From positions 1 through 9,742 of the forward strand of contig JAFVPA010000053.1 in NCBI GenBank assembly GCA_017505505.1: DNA of 9,742 nt, read 5' to 3'. Positions 1-6,207 of the stretch are shown here, piece by piece (the first letter of the stretch is position 1; every line of letters starts with the position of its first letter). The notes below the pieces were generated by a model that was not told the DNA's origin, made no database searches, and was given only the letters and a program-made list of their open reading frames with translations. Source of the stretch: Oscillospiraceae bacterium (GTDB lineage Bacteria > Bacillota_A > Clostridia > Oscillospirales > Oscillospiraceae). The position numbers were made by a program, and so were the translations under genes.

Positions 1-1001
1 ATGTAACCGGCGTGCTTGGTGCCCAGATCGACCTGGACTTCGGTGTTACCGATACCGGTAACGATACCCAGAACCTTATCTCCTGTATTTAAAGTCTTGA
101 TGGACTGTTCCAGCAGTTCAGCAAAGTTCTCCTCCTGCACAGCCTCAACATTGATAATTTCGCTCATAGTCTTGTTGACCTCCTTTATAATCCACGCCGG
201 AGTCGACGCACCGGCCGTGATACCAACATCAGTGACACCGCGAAAATCCTCCGCTTTCAGCTCGGCGGCGTTATCCACCAGGAAGACTTTATCGCAATGC
301 TCGCGGCAAATCATAGCGAGACGGCCTGTGTTGGAACTTTTGGGGTCTCCTACAACGACCATAACCTGACATATTTTGCTCAGTTCTGCTGCTTCTTTTT
401 GCCTACATTCCGTTGCTCCACATATTGTACCAAATATTTTTGGCTCACGCAACTCTTTTTTCGCAAAATCAACGCACGTTTTGTACAAATTTTCCGCATT
501 TGTTGTCTGTGAAACCATACAAATTGACGGAATCTCTGTTGCGTTCAGGGTCTTTACCCAGGCTTCCAGGTCTTCCCTGCTGGCAAATACCCGGCAGTCG
601 CTGCACCATCCGGCAATGCCCTCCACCTCCGGGTGGGTAGGCGTACCAATGATAACAGGAAGCCGTCTTTCCTCTTCCGCCCGGCTGACAATGCCGTGAA
701 TCCGTTTGACAAAGGGGCAGGTGGCATCGATCACTTCCGCCCCGGTCTTTTCCAGGCGCTGGACCACGTCCCGGGTCACGCCATGGGAGCGGATGATCAC
801 AGTCTCATCAGGCCGTGCTTCCTCCGGGGCCTCAATGACCCGGACACCCATCTTCTCAAACTTGTCCACCACATGCCGGTTGTGGATGATAGGGCCCAGG
901 GTGGCCACCTTCTTCCCTTCTCCGGCTGCTTTCTCTACCAGCTCCACCGCCCGGCTGACACCGAAGCAAAAGCCAGCGCTTTTGGCGATCCGGACACTCA
1001 T
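1..1001 (-). CDS. ispH: 4-hydroxy-3-methylbut-2-enyl diphosphate reductase fused to ribosomal protein S1 (3' end cut by window edge)
   Basis: This frame runs without a stop for 333 codons and leaves the window. Residues 1-281 are IspH (LytB), the iron-sulfur enzyme that makes IPP and DMAPP in the last step of the MEP isoprenoid pathway. The three cluster cysteines are visible: C12 in GFCFGV, C95 in DATCPFV and C194 in TICGATECRQ. H40 (IIHNRH), the SHG and HPEV motifs, SQTT, and TAGASTP at 262-268 are also present. After a glutamate-rich linker (about 282-302) an S1 RNA-binding domain starts near residue 303, with VLGIVTGIGNTEVQVDLGTK and then HAGY at the edge. IspH-S1 fusions with several S1 repeats are known in Clostridia, so more S1 domains are expected beyond base 1. 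The ATG overlaps the cmk TGA as ATGA, implying translational coupling. The IspH and S1 calls are firm; the number of S1 domains cannot be seen. Confidence 0.95.
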   Translation of the reverse strand, partial: MSVRIAKSAGFCFGVSRAVELVEKAAGEGKKVATLGPIIHNRHVVDKFEKMGVRVIEAPEEARPDETVIIRSHGVTRDVVQRLEKTGAEVIDATCPFVKRIHGIVSRAEEERRLPVIIGTPTHPEVEGIAGWCSDCRVFASREDLEAWVKTLNATEIPSICMVSQTTNAENLYKTCVDFAKKELREPKIFGTICGATECRQKEAAELSKICQVMVVVGDPKSSNTGRLAMICREHCDKVFLVDNAAELKAEDFRGVTDVGITAGASTPAWIIKEVNKTMSEIINVEAVQEENFAELLEQSIKTLNTGDKVLGIVTGIGNTEVQVDLGTKHAGY

Positions 1002-1678
1002 GCGCCCACCTTCTTTGCGATGATCTCCTTCATGGCGGCAATGACACCATCGATATCCAGTTCAGAGGTATCCAGCTTCACAGAGTCCCGGCTCATCTTC
1101 AGAGGTGCCACCTCCCGGTGGGTATCCTGGAAGTCGCGCTGTTGGATCTCCTTTAAAACGGTCTCATACCTGGCCTTCTGGCCCTTGGCCAACAGCTCCT
1201 CGGTGCGGCGCTTGGCCCGGACCTCAGGAGAGGCCGTCAGGAAAATCTTCACGGTAGCCTTGGGCAGCACCACGGTGCCGATATCCCGTCCATCCATGAT
1301 CACATCATATTCCTTAGCCACATCCCGCTGCATATCCAGCATGGCCTCCCGAACGATGGCATGGGCGGACACCAGGGATGCCTTCTGGCCGATCTCCTGG
1401 GTACGAATATCCCCCGTTACGTCCATACCGTTCATGATCATATGCTGAACGCCCTCTTCATCGTATTCGATTTTGATGTTCAGCTCGTCGATGTAGCGGG
1501 TAATGCCGTCAATATCCTTGGGGGCCACACCCCACAGGTCAAAAAAGTATGCCACGGTGCGGTAGATAGCACCGGTATCTACATAGTGATAACCCATTTC
1601 CTTGGCCAGGCGCCGGGCGATGGTGGATTTACCTGCCCCGGCCGGACCGTCAATGGCGATGGAGATTTTCTTAGCCAT
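998..1678 (-). CDS. cmk: Cytidylate (CMP/dCMP) kinase
   Basis: Cytoplasmic kinase that phosphorylates CMP or dCMP to the diphosphate using ATP, feeding CTP and dCTP pools. The 226-residue length is normal for the bacterial family. It has the P-loop GPAGAGKST at 11-19, the YVDTGAIYR motif at 32-40, the NMP-binding TGDIRT at 88-93, the DGRDIGT motif at 129-135, and a LID-like stretch RDFQDTHREVAPLK. The start chosen is the ATG at 1678, which has AAAGGA (minus strand of 1686-1691) seven bases upstream. An in-frame start at 1741 would add 21 residues translated from a palindromic repeat and is unlikely. Its TGA overlaps the ispH-rpsA ATG. The cmk to ispH-rpsA order is common in Firmicutes. Confidence 0.96.
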   Translation of the reverse strand: MAKKISIAIDGPAGAGKSTIARRLAKEMGYHYVDTGAIYRTVAYFFDLWGVAPKDIDGITRYIDELNIKIEYDEEGVQHMIMNGMDVTGDIRTQEIGQKASLVSAHAIVREAMLDMQRDVAKEYDVIMDGRDIGTVVLPKATVKIFLTASPEVRAKRRTEELLAKGQKARYETVLKEIQQRDFQDTHREVAPLKMSRDSVKLDTSELDIDGVIAAMKEIIAKKVGA

Positions 1679-1703
1679 AGTCAATTCCTTTCTATTATTC
1701 CCC

Positions 1704-1774
1704 GTAGGGTGGGGGCTTGCCCCCACCGCGATACGAAACACTCTGCAAACGGTGGGGGCAAGCCCCCACCCTAC
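1704..1774. repeat. Palindromic intergenic repeat, copy 1 (double hairpin)
   Basis: Two 25-bp arms (1704-1728 and 1750-1774) are exact reverse complements, separated by 21 bases. Each arm is also a hairpin: GGTGGGGGC, a two-base loop, GCCCCCACC. The element begins GTAGGG and ends CCCTAC, like two further copies at 7994-8073 and 9380-9463. Its spacer shares CTCTGCAA with copy 2. It starts one base after the stop codon of the diverged sigma-like gene and ends shortly before the cmk ribosome binding site. No T-run follows, so it is not a standard intrinsic terminator, although it could slow polymerase or protect mRNA ends. The core sequence differs from the other two copies. Confidence 0.9.
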
Positions 1775-1775
1775 A

Positions 1776-2816
1776 TTAACCGTTCCTCAGCTTTGCCAAA
1801 GCCGCAGCCTCCCGGGCTACCACTTCCTCCGGTGTCAGGCCCAGCTTCCGTCCTGTGTCCTCTGGGGACAGAGGCTTTCCGCCCTCCAGACCAAAGCGCA
1901 AAGTCAGCAGCTTCTGATCCTGCGCATCCAAACCAGACAGCAGATCCAGGATACGCTGGCGCATCTGGAACAGAGCGGTATCCTCAACAGCCTGCTCCTC
2001 CGCTTCCTTTTCTTCCTCTTCGTCCACATTGGGCCGCTTCGCCTGGGCCAGCAGACGGGCATCCTCCAGCATTTTCTTCACGGCAGACGCTTCCTCCGGA
2101 CGCATATGCAGCTCCATAGCGATCTCTTCCAGAGTAGGATTTCGTCCCAGCTCGGACAGGAGCCGCTCATCCACCTCCCGGTAGTCTTCCAAAGCCCCGC
2201 GCATCTTCTGGCCTACACCGCCCTGACGGGCTTGCAATGTCACGGTCTTTGCCATGTAGAACCGGATCCAGCGGTCCCGATGAGCAGCATACGCTCCATG
2301 CCGGTAATTCTGAACTGCCTGCCACAGGCCCAAGCTTCCATCCTGGATCAGATCCAGCAGCAGAACACCGTAGCCCACATGTTCCTTTGCCAGTTCAATG
2401 ACCCGGCTCAGACCCAGATTGGTCAGTGCCTCCATGGCTGCCGTATCTCCCTTGGCACAGCGCTGGGCCAGCACCTGTTCATCGCCGCAGGCAGGCATTT
2501 GCGCCACTTCTTCCAGATACAGCCGCAGCGGATCATTGGGATCCAGATCCTTCGGATCCAGTCCCTTTTTCACCATCTGCATCTCCCGGCGCAGACGTAC
2601 CGCCGCTTCACCGACACCGCCGGCCTTGGGCAGGCCGGAAATATCCAGGATCATGCAGCCCGTTTCCAGGTCAAGCAGAGCATCTTCAACAGCCTGCTCA
2701 TCTTCTCCTTCCAGCATGGACAGCAGAGTGGCAGCCGAAACGATATCACCCATTCCCTTGGTTCTCAAGAATGCCTCCCATGGGCTCTGTTCAAAGGAAA
2801 AATCCAAATCATTCAT
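1776..2816 (-). CDS. Diverged sigma-70-family protein with region 1.1-like N-terminus
   Basis: This 346-residue protein aligns by eye with primary sigma factors along its length. Residues 13-60 resemble acidic region 1.1. Region 1.2 lies at 92-123 (DPNDPLRLYLEEV), core-binding region 2 at 126-170 (LLLDLIQDGSLGLWQAV), region 3 at about 203-256, an acidic linker at 264-276, and region 4 at 286-344 (LTLRFGLEGG). The DNA-reading parts are degraded. Using E. coli numbering, Y430, W433, Q437 and T440 become H179, R182, F186 and A189; in the recognition helix R584, R588 and Q589 become P329, V333 and A334. It overlaps the upstream sigma gene by 8 bp. GGAGG (minus strand of 2826-2830) sits nine bases before the ATG, so it is clearly translated. 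Sigma-family membership is firm. Whether it is an active sigma, a specialised one or a core-binding regulator is unknown. Confidence 0.85.
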   Translation of the reverse strand: MNDLDFSFEQSPWEAFLRTKGMGDIVSAATLLSMLEGEDEQAVEDALLDLETGCMILDISGLPKAGGVGEAAVRLRREMQMVKKGLDPKDLDPNDPLRLYLEEVAQMPACGDEQVLAQRCAKGDTAAMEALTNLGLSRVIELAKEHVGYGVLLLDLIQDGSLGLWQAVQNYRHGAYAAHRDRWIRFYMAKTVTLQARQGGVGQKMRGALEDYREVDERLLSELGRNPTLEEIAMELHMRPEEASAVKKMLEDARLLAQAKRPNVDEEEEKEAEEQAVEDTALFQMRQRILDLLSGLDAQDQKLLTLRFGLEGGKPLSPEDTGRKLGLTPEEVVAREAAALAKLRNG

Positions 2817-3675
2817 TCAAAAAATCCTCCAATCCCAGGCTGGCGCCGTTTTTTTGCAGTTTGTCCATGGCCTGCCGCTCGATCTGTCGGACACGCTCCT
2901 TGGAAATGCCCAGCATTTTGCCGATCTCCTCCAGAGAATAGCAGTTTCCATCCTCCATACCGAAGTGCAGCCGCAGAATGTGCTGCTGCCGCCCGTTCAG
3001 CGTGGACAGGAGCTGCGCCATGGTATGTTCCAACTCCCGGCGCACCAGCTCTTCATAGGGCTGGGGTGCCTGAACATCTTCCAAAAGGGTATGTAAGGAA
3101 CCTTCCTCTCCTTCGCCTGTGGGAATATCCAGAGAAAAGACCTCCGGAGTCAGCCGAATCAGTTCCTGCACCTTTCCCTCCGGGATACCGCACCGGGCAG
3201 AGATTTGGGCCGGAGTAGGCTCCTCCCCGGTCTCCTGCCGCAGGGCTGTCCGGGTCACCTCAACCTTGCGCATCCGCTCCGCGGTATGCAGCGGCACCCG
3301 GATAGGGCCGGCGTGATTCAGCAGACACCGGGTCACGCCCTGCCGGATCCATTTGGTAGCGTATGTAGAGAACCGGAAATCCAGGGTATAATCGAACTTC
3401 CGTGCCGCCACCAGCAGACCGATGCTGCCCTCCTGGATCAGATCCAGCAGGGCCACACCCCGTCCGGCATATTCCCGGGCCACACTCACCACCAGCCGCA
3501 GGTTGGAATTGACCATATGGCGGATGGCATCCTCGTCCCCTTCCGCACAACGGCGGGCCAGTTCCCGCTCCTCCTCCGGAGTAAGCCGGGGAAATTCCCG
3601 GATCTCCCGCAGAAACAGCTGCACATCGTCCTCACCGGCGCTGATAGGGGTCTGTTTATCCAAAAGCTCTGTCAT
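2809..3675 (-). CDS. rpoD: RNA polymerase sigma factor, RpoD/SigA type, lacking region 1.1
   Basis: Directs RNA polymerase to -10/-35 promoters. The 288-residue protein starts almost at region 1.2 (about 16-47), then region 2 at 50-122 (LLDLIQEGSIGL, FSTYATKWIRQGVTR), region 3, and region 4 at about 224-276 with the recognition helix SKERVRQIERQAMDKLQ from 258. Residues equivalent to E. coli F427, Y430, W434, Q437, T440, E585, R588 and Q589 are kept. W433 is replaced by K108 and R584 by K259. B. subtilis SigA is roughly 370 residues, so this protein is short and has no region 1.1. Its place directly after dnaG is the usual rpoD position. The ATG overlaps the dnaG TGA as ATGA and is preceded by AAAGGA. 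It could be the housekeeping factor of this lineage or a group 2 paralogue; the symbol rests on synteny and recognition residues. Confidence 0.82.
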   Translation of the reverse strand: MTELLDKQTPISAGEDDVQLFLREIREFPRLTPEEERELARRCAEGDEDAIRHMVNSNLRLVVSVAREYAGRGVALLDLIQEGSIGLLVAARKFDYTLDFRFSTYATKWIRQGVTRCLLNHAGPIRVPLHTAERMRKVEVTRTALRQETGEEPTPAQISARCGIPEGKVQELIRLTPEVFSLDIPTGEGEEGSLHTLLEDVQAPQPYEELVRRELEHTMAQLLSTLNGRQQHILRLHFGMEDGNCYSLEEIGKMLGISKERVRQIERQAMDKLQKNGASLGLEDFLNE

Positions 3676-5423
3676 GCTTTGTATCCTTTACTTTTCTTCA
3701 TTCGTTCCATATGCGCCCGGAAGTCATCATCCGTTACTACGGTTTTAGACTGGTATTCCTTCCGGATGATCCCAACACAGTCCAGCAGGGCCTGTTCATT
3801 CACCGGCCCCTCCTGCCGCTGCAGGATCCCCGCGATGTGGGACATCTCATCCCCGCTGAAATCCGTCAGCCCCGCCAGCGATACCTCCAGATGCTCCCGG
3901 TGGCGGCTGCTCAGCTGGTCAAATACCCGGCCCAGCAGCTCAGAGGAGAACATCTCCGCCTTCAGCTCCCGGGTATGATCCAGCAGCGCCGGCTGCCGCA
4001 GGCACAGGGACAGCACCATCTCCTCCGCCATGGCAGACTTCATGTTATCGTAGCGGATCTTATTGCTCTTGGGCTGCAAATTTCTGGCCGGAGACAGGTC
4101 GATCTTTTCCTGCTTTTTCTTCTCCCGGGCAATGCGGCGTTTGAAGGCCCGGTTCACTTCCAGCTTCATGGCCTCCATGCTGATCTTGGCGGTTTCCGCC
4201 ACCCGTCCGGCGTAGACCTCCCGCTGGACGGAGCTGCCCAGCGTACAGATCAGCTCCGCGGATTCCTGCAGGTATTTTACCTTTTGATCATCGTCCCGGA
4301 TATCATACTTTTTCAGAATGGCATTCAGCTGATACTCCACCCGGTTGGAGGACTCTTCCAGCAGGATCTTAAACCGGTCCGCACCGAATTTCTTCAAAAA
4401 TTCGTCCGGGTCCTTGGCATCCCGCAGCTGCAGGACCTTTACCTGGATCCCGGCTTTTTCCAGGATCGGGATGGCCCGGCGTGTGGCATTCTGGCCGGCG
4501 TTGTCTCCGTCGTAGATCAGCACTACCTGGTCGGTGTATTTGCTCAGAAGGGCCGCCTGCTCTTCTGTCAGGCTGGTACCCAGAGAGGCTACCGCATTGT
4601 CAAAGCCATACTGGTGCAGTGCCACCACGTCAATATTACCCTCTACCAGGATCATATAAGGATGCTTGGTCTTTTTCGCCAGGTTCAGACCAAACAGATT
4701 TTTTCGTTTGTTAAAGATCAGGGTTTCCGGAGAATTCAGGTATTTTGCCGCTTCGGAATCCTTTTTGATGACCCGGCCGCCAAATGCGATCACATTGCCC
4801 CGCACATCGATGATTGGGAACATGAGCCGGTCCCGGAAACGGTCAAAGAGATTGCCGTTCTTTTTGGAAATGGATACCAGGCCGGACTGGCGGATCTCAT
4901 CCTCCGTATACCCCTTTTTCCGCAGGGCATTGACCAGACTGTCCCAGCTGTCCGGGGCGTATCCCACGCCAAAGGTGGTCAATATGTATTTATTCATACC
5001 GCGGCCCAGCGCATAGTTCAGGGCCTCCGCACCAACGGGCGCATACAGCTGACTGTGGAAGAACCGGGCCGCCTCTTTGTGAAGGGCCCAGAGCCGCTCC
5101 TGCTGACGGTACCGGGACTGATACTGCTCGTCCTCCGGAACTTCCATTCCGGCCCGCTTCGCCAAAGCCCGGACTGCGTCGGGATAGCTCAGGCCTTCAA
5201 TTTCCATCTGGAAATTGATAACACTGCCGCCCTTATGGCAGCCGAAGCAATAGTAAATTCCCTTATCGGGAGCAACAGAGAAGGAAGCCGTCTTCTCCCC
5301 ATGGAAGGGGCACAGGCCGAACAGATTGGATCCGGAACGCTTTAAGCTGACATACTGGCCCACCACATCCTCAATGGGATTTCGAGCCGTCAGTTCATCT
5401 AAAAATGCTGGGGGGAATGCCAT
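3672..5423 (-). CDS. dnaG: DNA primase
   Basis: Makes RNA primers for lagging-strand synthesis at the replication fork, working with the replicative helicase. The 583-residue length is typical. The N-terminal zinc-binding domain has C38, H41, C59 and C62 (CPFH and CFGC). The catalytic core contains the YLNSPETLIFNKRKNLFGL stretch near 228-246. The TOPRIM motif has EGNID at 261-265 and DGDNAG at 305-310, so the metal-binding acidic residues are intact. A basic linker near 425-455 leads to a C-terminal helicase-interaction region. The ATG at 5423 follows AAAGGAGGGG with six bases of spacing, a strong site. The 3' end overlaps the sigma factor start by four bases. A dgt gene upstream and a sigma gene downstream match the usual Clostridia arrangement. 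Confidence 0.97.
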   Translation of the reverse strand: MAFPPAFLDELTARNPIEDVVGQYVSLKRSGSNLFGLCPFHGEKTASFSVAPDKGIYYCFGCHKGGSVINFQMEIEGLSYPDAVRALAKRAGMEVPEDEQYQSRYRQQERLWALHKEAARFFHSQLYAPVGAEALNYALGRGMNKYILTTFGVGYAPDSWDSLVNALRKKGYTEDEIRQSGLVSISKKNGNLFDRFRDRLMFPIIDVRGNVIAFGGRVIKKDSEAAKYLNSPETLIFNKRKNLFGLNLAKKTKHPYMILVEGNIDVVALHQYGFDNAVASLGTSLTEEQAALLSKYTDQVVLIYDGDNAGQNATRRAIPILEKAGIQVKVLQLRDAKDPDEFLKKFGADRFKILLEESSNRVEYQLNAILKKYDIRDDDQKVKYLQESAELICTLGSSVQREVYAGRVAETAKISMEAMKLEVNRAFKRRIAREKKKQEKIDLSPARNLQPKSNKIRYDNMKSAMAEEMVLSLCLRQPALLDHTRELKAEMFSSELLGRVFDQLSSRHREHLEVSLAGLTDFSGDEMSHIAGILQRQEGPVNEQALLDCVGIIRKEYQSKTVVTDDDFRAHMERMKKSKGYKA

Positions 5424-5474
5424 GGTTGCCCCTCCTTTCGGTTAAATTGAAAGTTGAAAATGGGAAATTGAAAA
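5424..5474. repeat. AT-rich tandem-like spacer before dnaG
   Basis: The 51-base gap between the small membrane gene and dnaG contains three imperfect units around TTGAAA (5444-5474: AAATTGAAA, GTTGAAAA, AAATTGAAAA). The ten bases at 5452-5461 are the exact reverse complement of 6164-6173 on the other side of the membrane-protein pair. The dnaG Shine-Dalgarno sequence lies at its low-coordinate end. I see no convincing promoter or terminator here. Confidence 0.5.
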
Positions 5475-5789
5475 TTATGTTTTCTTATGCATTCGATAGC
5501 AGATAAAACCCATTGCCGCAAAATAGAGGATGATCCCCACACCCAGCGGTGTCACATTCACGTGCTGATGGGCGTTGGTGGTTTCAAACAGGTAGATCAC
5601 GATGCCGCCCACAGCCATGCCGGGGATGCTCCCCCACCATTTGTTCGCAGACAGCAGCCCTGCAGCCATAATCAGAAGCGCCACATACACCCAGGCCTCC
5701 GGTTCAAAGCCGCCGAATCCCAGGTCGAACCCGATCATCGCAACCAGTCCGCAATATAGCAAGGCCGGAATGGAATATAGGAACTTCAT
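5475..5789 (-). CDS. Small four-helix membrane protein, unknown function (paralogue of the gene upstream)
   Basis: A 104-residue hydrophobic protein that I do not recognise. Four membrane segments can be drawn at about 4-25, 31-48, 52-70 and 80-98, with a basic C-terminal tail (RMHKKT) suggesting a cytoplasmic C-terminus. A short loop carries KWWG before the third segment. It matches its upstream neighbour in the N-terminal KFLY...PA, the central G..GF.P, and WWG...G...GG...Y, so the two are tandem duplicates. The ATG at 5789 is preceded by AGGAGGGGG, a good ribosome binding site. There are 24 bases between the two genes and 51 before dnaG, so co-transcription with dnaG is likely. There is no signal-peptide cleavage site or catalytic motif on which to base a function. 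Confidence 0.8.
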   Translation of the reverse strand: MKFLYSIPALLYCGLVAMIGFDLGFGGFEPEAWVYVALLIMAAGLLSANKWWGSIPGMAVGGIVIYLFETTNAHQHVNVTPLGVGIILYFAAMGFICYRMHKKT

Positions 5790-5813
5790 ATACGGCCCCC
5801 TCCTACGGTAAAA

Positions 5814-6131
5814 TTACACTTTCTTTTTCGTCGCTGCGCATACCAGCCCCATAGCCGCATAGTAGCCAATGAAAATGATTCCGGCCACAAATCCCGCAAA
5901 TACCTGAGGCTGGGCCGTCATGCCGTTATACAGCAGCACACCGCCCATGCCTATCCCAAAGAGGCAGCCCCACCAGTTTCCTTTTCGCAGAAAAACAGCC
6001 GCCAGAATGGGACAGCAGATATACAGCAATGCAATAGGCTGGAATCCACTGACACCGCCTGCCAGGATCGTCAGCATAGCGTACAGCATACAAATCAAAG
6101 CCGCAGGCATAATATAAAGGAATTTTTTCAT
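5814..6131 (-). CDS. Small four-helix membrane protein, unknown function
   Basis: A 105-residue protein of unknown function with four likely membrane segments at about 5-26, 32-50, 54-70 and 77-97 and a lysine-rich end (ATKKKV). The ATG at 6131 was chosen because GGGAGG lies seven bases upstream and the protein then begins MKKFLY, matching the paralogue's MKFLY. An in-frame ATG at 6164 would add 11 residues that do not align and has no ribosome site. Shared features with the downstream copy are the N-terminal KFLY, the WWG at the third segment and the GG...Y pattern. It lies 57 bases after the dGTPase-like gene, with a perfect -10 hexamer in between. Membrane location is well supported; the role is not. 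Confidence 0.8.
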   Translation of the reverse strand: MKKFLYIMPAALICMLYAMLTILAGGVSGFQPIALLYICCPILAAVFLRKGNWWGCLFGIGMGGVLLYNGMTAQPQVFAGFVAGIIFIGYYAAMGLVCAATKKKV

Positions 6132-6177
6132 ATTCCGCCTCCCTAATGAACTGTCCACTGTCAATTTTCAACTAAAT

Positions 6178-6207
6178 ATTATACACCATCATCCCCGAAC
6201 ATGCCAG
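6178..6207 (-). promoter_or_regulatory. Putative promoter for the membrane-protein pair (and possibly dnaG)
   Basis: On the minus strand a perfect TATAAT (6178-6183) lies 18 bases after CTGGCA (6202-6207, four of six matches to TTGACA). The -35 falls inside the last codons of the dGTPase-like gene. Transcription would begin near 6171, giving a leader of about 40 bases before the ATG at 6131. It is based on sequence match alone. Confidence 0.4.

Noticed and set aside
1679..1741. Upstream in-frame start that would lengthen CMP kinase by 21 residues
   Set aside because: The added residues come from the palindromic repeat and the ribosome site itself. The family begins close to the P-loop, matching the ATG at 1678.
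1602..3218. 538-codon open frame on the plus strand
   Set aside because: It lies opposite cmk and the two sigma genes, which have recognisable families and ribosome sites. Its translation shows no domain and is rich in residues typical of antisense frames.
3711..5345. 544-codon open frame on the plus strand
   Set aside because: It lies wholly antisense to dnaG, whose zinc and TOPRIM motifs are intact. It has no recognisable motif or credible ribosome site.
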